Shown here piece by piece: positions 27,315 through 37,100 of a DNA stretch of 64,000 bases. Below the pieces are notes generated by a model. The model was not told the DNA's origin. It searched no databases and saw nothing but the letters and a program-made list of their open reading frames with translations. A program made the position numbers and the translations under genes. Source of the DNA: Flavobacteriales bacterium UBA4110 (GTDB lineage: Bacteria > Bacteroidota > Bacteroidia > Flavobacteriales > Weeksellaceae); NCBI GenBank assembly GCA_002383165.1, contig DFXK01000002.1, positions 162,635-226,634 on the forward strand, in the 5' to 3' direction. Position 1 is the first letter of the stretch. Each line of letters starts with the position of its first letter.

Positions 27315-27917
27315 TTAGAAATGAATATAATTTTGAAACAGTTGTGCAAAGTTAGCAGTAAATAATTTAATAGAGATAGCCAAAAGTACAATTCCGAAAA
27401 CTTTTTGTAAAACCTGCAATGAACCTTCACCCATTTTTCGCTCAATCCAAGGCGCAAGTTTCAAAACGATATAGACAAGAATCGTGTTAAGTACAATACC
27501 ACAAATGATATTGATATCGTGATATTCTGCTCTTAGTGACAATGTGGTGGTCAATGTTCCTGCACCAGCAATAAGCGGAAAAGCAATTGGAACAATAGAA
27601 GCGGCCTGAGGCTGATTGGTTTTATGAATTTCAATCCCGAGAATCATTTCTATGGCAATGATGAAAATAACAAAGGCACCCGCTATCGCAAATGAATTGA
27701 CATCTACACCAATAAATTTAAGTATATTATTTCCTATAAATAAAAATGAAATCATTAGCAATCCTGCAACTATTGCGGCCTTCTCGGACTCAATTCTTCC
27801 GAACTTTTGTCTCAGCGAAACAATGATAGGCACAGATCCAAGAATATCAATAACAGCAAATAAAACCATAAATGCGGTCATTGTTTCCTTGACAGAAAAT
27901 TGTTCTAAAAACTCCAT
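27315..27917 (-). CDS. MarC-family integral membrane protein
   Basis: A 200-residue protein with six hydrophobic helices and the MarC motifs FAVIDILGSVPIIVSL near the N-terminus and IVPIAFPLIAGAGTLTTTLSL in the middle. MarC was named for a multiple antibiotic resistance locus, but the function of the family is not established. A TATTTTTG box is 22 nt upstream (27940-27947). Confidence 0.9.
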   Translation of the reverse strand: MEFLEQFSVKETMTAFMVLFAVIDILGSVPIIVSLRQKFGRIESEKAAIVAGLLMISFLFIGNNILKFIGVDVNSFAIAGAFVIFIIAIEMILGIEIHKTNQPQAASIVPIAFPLIAGAGTLTTTLSLRAEYHDINIICGIVLNTILVYIVLKLAPWIERKMGEGSLQVLQKVFGIVLLAISIKLFTANFAQLFQNYIHF

Positions 27918-27939
27918 AATTGTTACTTTAAAGATTTCG

Positions 27940-27947
27940 CAAAAATA
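27940..27947 (-). promoter_or_regulatory. -7 box of marC
   Basis: Minus-strand TATTTTTG, 22 nt upstream of the ATG, matching TAnnTTTG. Confidence 0.45.
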
Positions 27948-27968
27948 AGAAAATTAATTAACAATTCC

Positions 27969-29708
27969 TTAAAGCTGTTTATACACCTCCTCTATTTCTC
28001 TAAAAATATCTTGCAGTTTTTCTTTGGAAGAAAAAGGCGAATATTTTTCAATACTAATCTTTGTAAGCATAGTATTATATTTTTCGTAAAAACTACTTCC
28101 TGATTTAGATCTCAGATATCCTGCAAAATCTGACGAATAAAGATTGAGACAATACTGATCTACATCGGACCTTAAGCTTTCAAAACCTTCAAAAAACTGG
28201 CTTCGATTGTCTTGTTCCAACATTTTTCCCATATAGCCCAAATAAGAATTAGTATCAAAATCTACCTTCTTTCTGAGAAGCGCTTCAGTTTCTTCTATAT
28301 TAATAATAGGTTTTTTACGATCTTTTGCTTTGGCTTCCTCCAATCTTTTATTTTCTCTATATTTTCTAAAAAAATAAATTAATACACTGCCACCCAGAAA
28401 AACGATAACCATATTTCCAAGTATGCCAGACCAATTGACACTTTTATGCTCATTAATTTTTAGTTTCTCAGTACTTATAACTTGAGAATCAACCTTATCT
28501 AAAACATTATTGGTATATTCATTGACTTTTTGCAAAGTTGATTTAGAATTGGCAATATCCTGCGGAGTAACTGCTTTCAGCATCAGAAATTTTTGTCCGA
28601 CTTCCACATATTTTTCCTCTTTCGGATCAAAAAAAGAAAAATCTTCTGTTACTATTTTAATGTCGCCCCGTTTTTTAGGAATGATGACATATTGCGCCTG
28701 AACTTCTCCTTCAATACCTTCGGAAGTTGGGATAGAATTGTTGATAATTTTTGGTTCAAAAACTTCGTACTCTGGAGAAGGAAGGATTTTTGGCAAAATT
28801 GATGGGGATAGATTACCAGTCCCACTCACTTTTACACTGATATTAAAAGCTTTGTTGATTTCAAAATTTTCCTTCCCTTTGTCCACGAAATCGACTTTAA
28901 AATCATATTTCCCAACAGCATTCTTGTAATGTATCGGTGCACCATCAGGAAGCTTCCTCACATTGATTTTCACTTTATTAGAAATCAATTCGCTTTTATG
29001 ATTCCTGAAAGGTACTTCTGCATGCGGAATTTCCATTATTCCTGCCACTTTGGGCACTATCACAAACATAGCAACCACCTGCGAAGAAAAATCATTATCA
29101 GACTCTTCAATAGATTCATCAAAATTAGCAATCGATCTAATGGCGAAATTTTTTGCCGGTTCGAATCTTGCAGGTTCCAAATGTCGGAAACCAGCTATAT
29201 TTTTCGAATAAGCCTTTATCACACCGATTATAGGCTCATTTTTATAGACATCTCTGTCAGAAACCTGCATATTCACATACATATTTTTGGCAGGATTTGT
29301 ATTGCTGGCAAGCGGCTTTTTGTCGGCTTCCTTTACGTTGATATCAATAGGTTCCGTTTTATAAATCTTACCATTCACCTTCACAAGAGCAGAACCTACA
29401 CGGAGATTTCCAGCCTCTTTGGGATCCAAAGAGATCTGACAAACAATCTGGTTAATCCTGATTTTTTTGACAGGATCTATGAACGTGCTTTGCTCAGAGG
29501 ATACGGCATAATCAAATTTTGAAAAGTCAGGAAGTTTGATTGGAGTTTCTTGGATCAGATCTTCACCGAAAATCTCCAGTACGACAGTAAAAACAAAAGG
29601 ATTATTGACCCGGGCCTCCTTCGTATTGACTTCCGAGTAAAGATTAACTTGGGCAAACGAAAAATACGATGCCAGAATAGATAATATGTATAAACTTTTT
29701 TTTATCAT
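27969..29708 (-). CDS. batD: BatD-like oxygen-tolerance protein
   Basis: 579 residues. The signal peptide ends near residue 19 (YFSFA). A long periplasmic beta-rich region of repeated Ig-like segments contains the BatD pattern YSEVNTKEARVNNPFVFTVVL and ISVKVSGTGNLSPSILPKI. One membrane helix (about 427-448, GILGNMVIVFLGGSVLIYFF) and a C-terminal cytoplasmic helical domain follow. Bat proteins were linked to aerotolerance in Bacteroides; the biochemical role is unclear. The ATG overlaps the stop of the TPR gene upstream, so the two are coupled. Confidence 0.85.
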   Translation of the reverse strand: MIKKSLYILSILASYFSFAQVNLYSEVNTKEARVNNPFVFTVVLEIFGEDLIQETPIKLPDFSKFDYAVSSEQSTFIDPVKKIRINQIVCQISLDPKEAGNLRVGSALVKVNGKIYKTEPIDINVKEADKKPLASNTNPAKNMYVNMQVSDRDVYKNEPIIGVIKAYSKNIAGFRHLEPARFEPAKNFAIRSIANFDESIEESDNDFSSQVVAMFVIVPKVAGIMEIPHAEVPFRNHKSELISNKVKINVRKLPDGAPIHYKNAVGKYDFKVDFVDKGKENFEINKAFNISVKVSGTGNLSPSILPKILPSPEYEVFEPKIINNSIPTSEGIEGEVQAQYVIIPKKRGDIKIVTEDFSFFDPKEEKYVEVGQKFLMLKAVTPQDIANSKSTLQKVNEYTNNVLDKVDSQVISTEKLKINEHKSVNWSGILGNMVIVFLGGSVLIYFFRKYRENKRLEEAKAKDRKKPIINIEETEALLRKKVDFDTNSYLGYMGKMLEQDNRSQFFEGFESLRSDVDQYCLNLYSSDFAGYLRSKSGSSFYEKYNTMLTKISIEKYSPFSSKEKLQDIFREIEEVYKQL

Positions 29709-30439
29709 TACCAGTCCTTTTCGTTGCTTTGCGGCATCGAATTGGCTCTTTTGTTTAAAATTCTTCTTGCAGTTTCCCGTTCCCGGTTTTCTATATCCCG
29801 CAATATTGTGTTTTCTGCCTCTTCAGGTATTTTATTTTCTTGCTTTTTAGGCTGATTTGGTTTTCCCTGGCTATCACCTTTCTGCTGGTCGCCTTGTCCG
29901 TTCTGATCGTTCTTTTTCTGATTACCTTTCCCAGACTGGTCCTGATCTTTCTGATCCTTTCCTCCTCCTTTGCCGTTGTTTTTCTGCTTTTGCTGCTCTT
30001 TCTTTTCTTTATCCTTCAGCTTAGCGATTTCATAATTCTTTCGTACAGCCTCGTTGTAAGGATCCTGTTTCAGTGATTGTTTGTAAAAATCGGCTGCTTT
30101 TTCCGGATTATTAGACTGCATAGAAACATTTCCAAGATTATATAGTGCAGCGGCTTTCTCATATTTGCTTTTCGTAAGTCCAATAGCTTTCTGATACTCT
30201 GCAGATGCTTCTTCGTACTTCTTACTTTTATAAAGTGAATTGCCCAAATTGTAATGGGCTGTGTAATTTCCGCTCTTTTCAGATATAGCTTCCAGGTACT
30301 TCCTTGTTGCAGCATTATAATCCTTCGCATCAAATTTTTTATTACCCTCATAAACAAGCGCATTGTAACTCTTCTGAGCTACAAAAAACTGTGTGAAAAA
30401 TAAAAAAACCAATGTGGTTAGAAACGACCTAATATCCAT
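29708..30439 (-). CDS. batC: BatC-like TPR protein with Gly/Lys/Gln-rich tail
   Basis: 243 residues from ATG 30439; the TTG codon just before lies inside the leader and is not used here. A signal peptide (about 1-22, ending FFVAQ) is followed by three TPR motifs (about 30-135: AHYNLGNSLYKSKKYEEASAEYQKAI, AALYNLGNVSMQSNNPEKAADFY). A highly charged, low-complexity linker rich in K, Q, G, D and N comes next (about 145-200), with a conserved C-terminal helix ending NSMPQSNEKDW. It is coupled to batD. Other bat genes (batA, batB, moxR) are not adjacent. Confidence 0.82.
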   Translation of the reverse strand: MDIRSFLTTLVFLFFTQFFVAQKSYNALVYEGNKKFDAKDYNAATRKYLEAISEKSGNYTAHYNLGNSLYKSKKYEEASAEYQKAIGLTKSKYEKAAALYNLGNVSMQSNNPEKAADFYKQSLKQDPYNEAVRKNYEIAKLKDKEKKEQQKQKNNGKGGGKDQKDQDQSGKGNQKKNDQNGQGDQQKGDSQGKPNQPKKQENKIPEEAENTILRDIENRERETARRILNKRANSMPQSNEKDW

Positions 30440-30444
30440 CAATG

Positions 30445-30452
30445 CAAAATTA
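30445..30452 (-). promoter_or_regulatory. -7 box 5 nt before batC
   Basis: Minus-strand TAATTTTG matches TAnnTTTG and ends 5 nt before the batC ATG, suggesting a leaderless or nearly leaderless transcript and separate transcription from any upstream bat genes. Confidence 0.45.
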
Positions 30453-30564
30453 TCCGTTTTATTGTTAAAATCAACAGTTTAAACGTTAAAATTGGGTTAA
30501 AAATAGCTTTATAAAACCTCTAAAATAAGGCATTTATTGAGAATAAAAATAGTAACTTAAATGA

Positions 30565-30596
30565 AAAAATGCTATCGATAATTCAATAGCATTTTT
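30565..30596. terminator. Terminator of the ABC exporter operon
   Basis: Stem AAAAATGCTAT (30565-30575) / ATAGCATTTTT (30586-30596). It lies 43 bases past the permease stop on the minus strand; A- and T-rich flanks allow use in either direction. Confidence 0.75.
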
Positions 30597-30638
30597 ATTA
30601 AATAGAATGATTAAATATAACCGTAAAAAAATAAGTTT

Positions 30639-31484
30639 TTACCAGTCTTTCTTTTTAAGAATTAAATAGCTGCCACCAATAAAAATTAACGACCAGACAA
30701 GACATGCAATAACACTATAAACCGGATAATCAAACTTAAAATCCATGCCAATCATCTGAGCCATTTTGGTTCTCACCAATGGGTTTGGAATCAGGCTGGA
30801 CATACTTTCCAATGGGAGATAGTCACTCATGAAATGATGGTCCAGCATCACTCGGGCTTTGTCTTTTTGTGCTAAATTTTTCAAAAGTATAAACTTTTCA
30901 ATTCCTGAAAAAACGCCTTCTACAAACCAGAGCATAAAAAATCCAAGAAATACAAAAATCGATTTTCTAAACAAAACAGATAAAAACATCAAGAATGTGA
31001 AGAATGTAAATAATTTGAGAAAATAATTGAAAATAAAATAAATCTCTTTAAAAATTAATTCACCATCCTGCGTATCAGAATAAGCCTTTCCAAGTACGAG
31101 CGCAATTGTAAAAACAAGCAATGTAGAAAAAATAGTAAAAACCAGAATTGTTAATAATTTGGAAGCTATAAATTCTTCTCTGCTAAGACCATCAATGATA
31201 TTTTGCTTAAACATCCTGTTACTGAATTCCTGGCAAATAGAAAACACGATGATGCATCCCAGAAAAATCTTTAACAGGCCTACAATATAGGTGGTAAAGT
31301 TCCAAATTCCGGGAAAATTATACATTCCCTGTTCTTTCAGATTAACTTTGAGTCCCGCAAGATCAAAATCTACCAAACCAATAAACAAGAGCAAGGTGAG
31401 AACAAGAAAATACAGCAATGCAAAGATCCTGAACGGATTGTAGTTCAGGTTTTTGAAATATTCTAATTTTAGAAGGCGTATCAT
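30639..31484 (-). CDS. ABC transporter permease
   Basis: A 281-residue ABC-2-type permease with about six hydrophobic helices. The N-terminus (MIRLLKLEYFKNLNYNPFRIFALLYFLVL) is short and cytoplasmic, and the last helix ends in a KKKDW tail. It overlaps the ATPase gene by 4 bases (ATGA), so the two subunits are translationally coupled. The substrate is unknown; relatives include BcrAB-like exporters and cell-surface maintenance exporters. Confidence 0.85.
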   Translation of the reverse strand: MIRLLKLEYFKNLNYNPFRIFALLYFLVLTLLLFIGLVDFDLAGLKVNLKEQGMYNFPGIWNFTTYIVGLLKIFLGCIIVFSICQEFSNRMFKQNIIDGLSREEFIASKLLTILVFTIFSTLLVFTIALVLGKAYSDTQDGELIFKEIYFIFNYFLKLFTFFTFLMFLSVLFRKSIFVFLGFFMLWFVEGVFSGIEKFILLKNLAQKDKARVMLDHHFMSDYLPLESMSSLIPNPLVRTKMAQMIGMDFKFDYPVYSVIACLVWSLIFIGGSYLILKKKDW

Positions 31485-32380
31485 AGGTTATTTTGTTTTA
31501 CAAGTTCAAGGAATTGGGTTTCTAGGCTTTCTTTTTTCTTTTGCAGATGCGCAAGCGCAATTCCTTTTTCAAAAAGTTTTCTGTTGAGTTCAGAAGCAGA
31601 AATATCCTCTGAAATCTGAGCTATTATCAGATTATCAACTTCTCTAACTGAAGAAAATAATCCCAATGATTCCAAAGCAGAAATTAATTGTGAAGTATTC
31701 TCGGCTTTCAGTTCAAAGAAGCCTTTGGTATTACTCATCGCGTCCACAGAACCGGAATAGATGGCGGTTCCTTGTTTCAAAACGATAACGTGAGAACATA
31801 TTTTTTCAATCTCATCCAAAAGATGGCTTGCGACAATAATGGTAGTTCCGGATTTTGCAATTTGGTTGATGATCTCCCGGATCTGGATGATTCCTTCGGG
31901 ATCCAGTCCATTGGTAGGCTCATCCAAAATAAGAACTTCAGGATTAGCCAGCAAAGCCGATGCGATAGCCAATCTCTGTTTCATACCAAGAGAATATGTT
32001 TTGAATGCATCTTTTTTCCTTGCGAGCAGACTGACGACTTCTAAAACTTCATCAATTCTTTTTTCAGAAACACCTTTTATTTCCGCAACAATCTGCAGGT
32101 TTTTCTCTGCGCTTAGATAAGGGTAGAAATTTGGCTGTTCTATGATCGCACCTATTTTTTTAAGCGTGTCCGTATCCGTCCCTTCTTTCCCAAACCATTT
32201 CCAGCTACCAGACGTAGGATTTATGGTGGAAAGCAGCATCCCGAAAGTGGTAGATTTTCCGCTTCCGTTTGGCCCCAGCAATCCGTAAACATTTCCTTTT
32301 TCTACATCGAAAGAAATGTTGTTGACCGCAATATGTTTAAATTTTTTGGTCAGGTTTTTTACTTCCAGTATTTTCTCCAT
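31481..32380 (-). CDS. ABC transporter ATP-binding protein (CcmA/BcrA type)
   Basis: 299 residues. Walker A GLLGPNGSGKSTTFG is at about 33-47, the signature is YSLGMKQRLAIASALL, Walker B is EVLILDEPTNGLDPEG, and the switch His is in IIVASHLLDEIEKI. A C-terminal ~80-residue extension, typical of BcrA-like ATPases, follows. It powers the permease encoded next to it. The upstream region has no good TAnnTTTG box but contains repeats (see 32540-32607). Confidence 0.93.
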   Translation of the reverse strand: MEKILEVKNLTKKFKHIAVNNISFDVEKGNVYGLLGPNGSGKSTTFGMLLSTINPTSGSWKWFGKEGTDTDTLKKIGAIIEQPNFYPYLSAEKNLQIVAEIKGVSEKRIDEVLEVVSLLARKKDAFKTYSLGMKQRLAIASALLANPEVLILDEPTNGLDPEGIIQIREIINQIAKSGTTIIVASHLLDEIEKICSHVIVLKQGTAIYSGSVDAMSNTKGFFELKAENTSQLISALESLGLFSSVREVDNLIIAQISEDISASELNRKLFEKGIALAHLQKKKESLETQFLELVKQNNL

Positions 32381-32539
32381 ATTAATATTTTGTATAAAAG
32401 TCTTTACTTTGACGTAATTGTTACTTCTAATTATAAAGATTTTTTTAATTGGTAAAATATTTCAAAAAAATAAGCTTTTTCACATTTTTTCCGAATAATT
32501 GATAGCTAAGGATAACTCTCAAATCATACACTCTAGCCT

Positions 32540-32607
32540 TGAAATAGGCGTTTGCAGTTTGTTTTGACCGAAAAATAGGTGTTTACAAACTTCCGAATAC
32601 CTATTTT
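32540..32607. repeat. Short direct and inverted repeats between ABC ATPase and SPFH genes
   Basis: GAAATAGGCGTTTGCAG (32541-32557) is echoed by AAAATAGGTGTTTACAA (32572-32588) as an imperfect direct repeat. AAAATAGGT (32572-32580) pairs with ACCTATTTT (32599-32607) as a hairpin. Its role is unclear. Confidence 0.5.
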
Positions 32608-32610
32608 AAT

Positions 32611-32637
32611 AAAAAAAGTCTGACTGACTCAGACTTT
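32611..32637 (-). terminator. Intrinsic terminator of the SPFH gene
   Basis: Stem AAAGTCTGA (32615-32623) / TCAGACTTT (32629-32637), with seven A at 32611-32617 that read as a T-run on the minus strand. Confidence 0.85.
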
Positions 32638-32673
32638 GAACTTTGAACTTTAAAGACAGAGATTTTACTATCA

Positions 32674-33576
32674 CTATCTTTTATTATCAGCATTATCTAT
32701 TTGTTTAGAAACAGCCATCGCTGCTACAAGATCATTAAGCATTGTGCTGGCTGCAGTTGGTGTATTAGGCAGTAAAACCAAATTAGATCTATTGTTAGCC
32801 CCAATGGACTGAAGTGTATCATAATGCTGGGTTACCACAATCAGTGCGGATGCTTCGTGCGGTTCTATCTTCACACTGTTCAACATTTTCACTGATTCTT
32901 CCAAGCCTTTTGCAATCTCTCTTCTTTGATCTGCAATACCTTGCCCTTGGAGTTTTTTGGATTCAGCTTCTGCCTTTGCTACAGCTACAATTCTGATTCT
33001 TTGCGCTTCTGACTCATATTCTGCAGCCGTTTTTTCGCGTTCAGCCGCATTAATTCTGTTCATCGCATGTTTTACCTGCTCATCTGGATCGATGTCTGTC
33101 ACCAAAGCTTTGATGATATCATAACCGTAACTATTCATAGCCTCCTGAAGCTCTCCTTTTACAGCAACTGCGATATCGTCTTTTCTTACGAACACATCAT
33201 CCAGTTTCAACTTCGGCACCTCTGCTCTTACGACATCAAATACAAAAGAAGTGATCTGAGATTCCGGATTTTCCAGTCTGTAGTAAGCATCGCCAACCTG
33301 AGTTCTGATAACCTGATACTGAACGGAAACCTTCATTTTAATAAAAACATTGTCAAGCGTTTTGGTATCGATCATCACATCCAACTGTTGGATTCTAAGA
33401 TTCATTCTTTTAGAAATCTGATCTATAAACGGAATCTTGAGATGAAGCCCCGCATGTCGTACAGAATGAAATTTTCCTAAGCGTTCTACAATAGCTGCTG
33501 TTTCTTGTTTTACAGTAAAAAAAGAAGCAAATAAAGTAATTAGTCCAAAAAAGACGATAATCCAAATAAAAATCAT
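32674..33576 (-). CDS. SPFH/Band 7 (stomatin/QmcA-like) membrane protein
   Basis: 300 residues. One N-terminal membrane helix (2-20) is followed by the Band 7 domain (VKQETAAIVERLGKFHSVRHAGLHLKIPFIDQI...) and a long coiled-coil region (ALVTDIDPDEQVKHAMNRINAAEREKTAAEYESEAQRIRIVAVAKAEAESKKLQGQGIADQRREIAKGL) typical of stomatin/prohibitin oligomers. It probably forms ring-like assemblies on membranes that organise microdomains or proteases. A small frameshifted ribbon-helix-helix gene lies just upstream on the same strand. Confidence 0.9.
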   Translation of the reverse strand: MIFIWIIVFFGLITLFASFFTVKQETAAIVERLGKFHSVRHAGLHLKIPFIDQISKRMNLRIQQLDVMIDTKTLDNVFIKMKVSVQYQVIRTQVGDAYYRLENPESQITSFVFDVVRAEVPKLKLDDVFVRKDDIAVAVKGELQEAMNSYGYDIIKALVTDIDPDEQVKHAMNRINAAEREKTAAEYESEAQRIRIVAVAKAEAESKKLQGQGIADQRREIAKGLEESVKMLNSVKIEPHEASALIVVTQHYDTLQSIGANNRSNLVLLPNTPTAASTMLNDLVAAMAVSKQIDNADNKR

Positions 33577-33721
33577 AAAGTTATTTTTTTTAAAGATAAT
33601 GAATTAAAAGATCAAGTGCAAAAAGCAGTTTAATTTAATCTTATAAAAATAACACACTGAGATTTTATCATATACTACAGAATTCGTTATGACATCTAGA
33701 CAAATAACAATCTAAAATTTA

Positions 33722-33941
33722 TCAATTGATCATAGGAGCAGAATAATAGACCAAATCAGCTTGCTTTTTATTTATCGAATTAGCGTCATCTGTCTTTACC
33801 TTTTTTCTTCCAGAATTGATAAGGCTTTGGTTTATAATATGCTCCAACTGTCCGCTGACGCTTGCTAACTTATCAGTAGCCCATTTTTTCTAAAAGTTTA
33901 TACATCTCATCATCCAATCTTAAAACAAAACTCTTCTTCAT
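33722..33941 (-). pseudogene. Frameshifted Arc-like ribbon-helix-helix protein
   Basis: From ATG 33941 the frame reads MKKSFVLRLDDEMYKLLEKM and stops at TGA 33873-33875 after 22 codons. If one base is dropped from the six-A run (T6 at 33884-33889 on the plus strand), it continues LLEKWATDKLASVSGQLEHI and on to a stop at 33722, giving 72 residues. This is the Arc/MetJ-type ribbon-helix-helix pattern (beta strand KSFVLRLD, then two helices with SVSGQLEHIINQSL) common in small Bacteroidetes DNA-binding proteins. It is a recent pseudogene, a slippage-controlled gene, or an assembly error in a homopolymer. Confidence 0.75.
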
Positions 33942-34108
33942 CAATGATTTTGAATTAATTATAAAGCGTGTCGCATTTAGGATTGGTTGAGCTTATTTTT
34001 CACCCACATAAAACCACCATCAGATTGCTTACCCTTGTAGTTTTTCTTTACACTTCAAAAAAAACCGAACTTATTAAAAGTTCGGTTAATTAATTTATCT
34101 AATAAAGT
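33942..34108. other. Short gap downstream of ccsBA
   Basis: No gene seen. An inverted pair CCGAAC / GTTCGG (about 34063-34085, AAAAAAAACCGAAC...AAAGTTCGGTT) lies just past the ccsBA stop and may be its terminator on the minus strand, with the A-run at 34056-34062 as the T-tract. Confidence 0.5.
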
Positions 34109-37100
34109 TTAAGGCTCTACCTGTGTTCTTTTCTCTTGCTTTTCATTTAACTTTTTATATTTAAACCAAGCTGCAACAGATAAAGCAACCATATACCCTA
34201 GGCTGATATAAACCCAAAGAGGCAAAGGAATCGGGTCTCCTTTTGCGTAAGAGTGCAATCCTGACAAATAGTAATTAACTCCAAAATAAGTCATCACCAT
34301 TGAACAGAACGCAAACATTGTTACCACGTGGAAAGTGTATCTACCTCTCAAGCCCGGAACCAATCTCATATGGATTACGAATGCGTAAATCATAATCGAA
34401 ATGAATGCCCAGGTCTCTTTTGGATCCCAACTCCAATAACGTCCCCAAGATTCGTTAGCCCAAATTCCACCTAAGTAGTTTCCGATGGTTAAAGCTAATA
34501 ATCCAATATTCAACGACATTTCACTCACGATAACCAATTCTTTTAACGTCGTGTCATTATGTTTTTTGAATGTTTCTTTATTTGCAATCACATAAAAAAT
34601 TAAGGAAATCATCGCAATCAACATCGATAAGGAGAAGAATCCATAACTTGAAGTGATAATTGCTACGTGAACTACTAACCAATAAGACTTAAGAACTGGA
34701 ACAAGCGGCGTAATTTGTGGGTCTAATGCCGAGCCTCCGTGCGCAAATCCCATCATAATTACTGCAACTAAAAATCCTGCTGCTGGAATCAAAGTATTGG
34801 AGTTTCTGTACAAAGCAAATCCAGCCGAAATACCAACCCAAGAAATGAAAATAATTGCTTCATATCCATTACTCCAAGGTGCGTGACCAGAGATGTACCA
34901 TCTTCCGACCAAACCAAGGAAATGGAAAATGTAACCAATTGCACCGATGTAAATCAATGCTTTTATAACCTTATGAAAAATTTTGCTCGGTCTGAATAAT
35001 TCTACAAAACCTAAAATCAATAATAAACCTCCAATGATTGTATAGAAAATCAACAATTTGAAGTTGATGTCTAATGTATTCATTAGAACTTCAAGCTTAA
35101 CTTTGGTTTCAGAAGGCACTACATTTTTACCCCATTTTTGCTGATACTCTTCTACTTTCTGAAGCTCTGCATCGGCTTTTGCCCAGCTACCGCCTTGTGT
35201 TGCCATTAGAACACTTGATAAATAAGGTCCTAAAACCGCCTGCGCATTTTCATCCGCTTCAAAATTAGGTGTCATCACCGAATTCCAAGTGTGATTTGAG
35301 TCGTTTTTAACCGGAACAGTTCTGAAATATTGATAAGACATAATGCCGTTCAGGACCTGAACTTTGTCATTCAGTTTGATAACAGCTTCATCATACCTTG
35401 TTCTTTCTGATGCTTTTTTACGAAACGCTTCGTTAAAATCATCCTCCAAAACAAATCGCAGATTTCCATTTTTATCTGCAGGAAACAATTTGATTAAACT
35501 GGTAAATCCTTCATCTGTAGCTTTGGTTTTAGCTCTCAAATCCTTCCCTACCTTCCCTGCAGTTTCGATTTTGATGATGTTGACTTGCGCCCAGAACATC
35601 GGATCTATTGTTGCTGCTAAGAACCACTGATTAGCATCAAGATTCTGAAACTTACTTCTGCTTGTTAATTTATGAAGAATATCAAGAGCCTGCGTATTGG
35701 CCGGAACAATCCGTCCTTCATAATTCTGAACCAGAAGATAGCCAAACTTGTCTGCATGTTCTTTATTGATTTCGATATTTTTAACCATTGCATCCGCATC
35801 TATCACCGCAGGATTTTTGTTTTGCGATGCTGGTACATTAGCTTCGGAATGAGAATGACCTTCGTGGCTACCGTCTTTTCCGTGCATATCAATTTCCTGA
35901 GCATTAAGTCCGAAACTTAGCAAAATCAGAATCAATGTCGCCGCTTTTTTAGCGCTCACCTGCTTCAGCATTTTATTAAGATTCCAGAAACGAGAGCCTT
36001 TCCAAAACATCGTCACAAACATTCCTACAAACAGAAATGCATACCCAATGTAACTGATGAGTGTTCCCCAGAAATCGTGATTTACTGAAAGAACTGTTCC
36101 TTTTCTGTCTGGGTCAAAACTCGCCTGGAAAAATCGGTATCCTTTATAATTAAGAACATGATTCATATATATTTTATAAGGCGTTTCCTTTCCTTCATCC
36201 ACAATTTTCACATGTGATTCGTAAGCCGATGGCGAAGAACTTCCTGGATAAGTTTCCATCACAAATTTTTCTAATTTAAGGGCGAAAGGCTGCGTAGAAT
36301 AGATTTTTGGTCCGAATCCAAGCATTATATCCAGTCCGTCTAAATGAATTTGTTTGTAATTATTTGGATTTCCTTTTTCAACTATAAGGTCAACAACCTG
36401 CTTAGTTTTTGGTCCGGCAACTTCCACCTTTAGCATATCCGGAACATCTTTATCTTTTTGTTTATCACCTTCGTATGCAACTAGTTTCCCTTTTTTAGTT
36501 CCTTCAGGAATTACTAATCTTAACTGATCTATGGTATAAAGGCTTCTGAGCGCCAAAGGCTGGAATTCATCTTTTTTTGTTGTTCCTGTAGCTTGTGTCG
36601 CCATTGTCATATAAGCGGCATCAGTTGGCGTTTTGATATAGAGTTGTCCGTCTTTTTTCTGGAATTCTACAGCGCCGTCAATAGACGTTCTGTTGTAACT
36701 CACCAAAGTTCCGTTGATATTCTGAACCTCGCCTTCAGCCAGATAAATATTTTGTCTACCACCCATATCGCCTGTAGAAACCAAATGCAAATATTCTTTG
36801 CCATTACCTACAACCAAACTGTCTTTCTTTCTCTGGATATAATCCAAAGCTTTTACTACAATTTTTTCTTTACCAAGAAAATCATAAGTTGCCTGAAAGT
36901 TGTGATGCAAAGGCGACATCAGGTAAGGAACATCGTGGTAATTCTGCTGATCTCCTTTCTCCTCAATTTTGATTTTGAAGAAATGTTTATCGGTAACAAT
37001 TTCATTGGAAGTTTCGCCTTCGCGGATGTGCATCGTCCCCTCGAAACTGATATAACGGGTTATCGCGCCGCCTATAAAAATCAGGATAAATGCAAGGTGA

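Noticed and set aside
29159..29180. GGTTCGAATC, a tRNA T-loop-like string
   Set aside because: It lies inside batD coding sequence and no acceptor stem or anticodon arm surrounds it.
28929..29522. 197-codon plus-strand frame opposite batD
   Set aside because: It is a shadow of batD; its sequence is rich in His, Arg, Ile and Phe with no domain.
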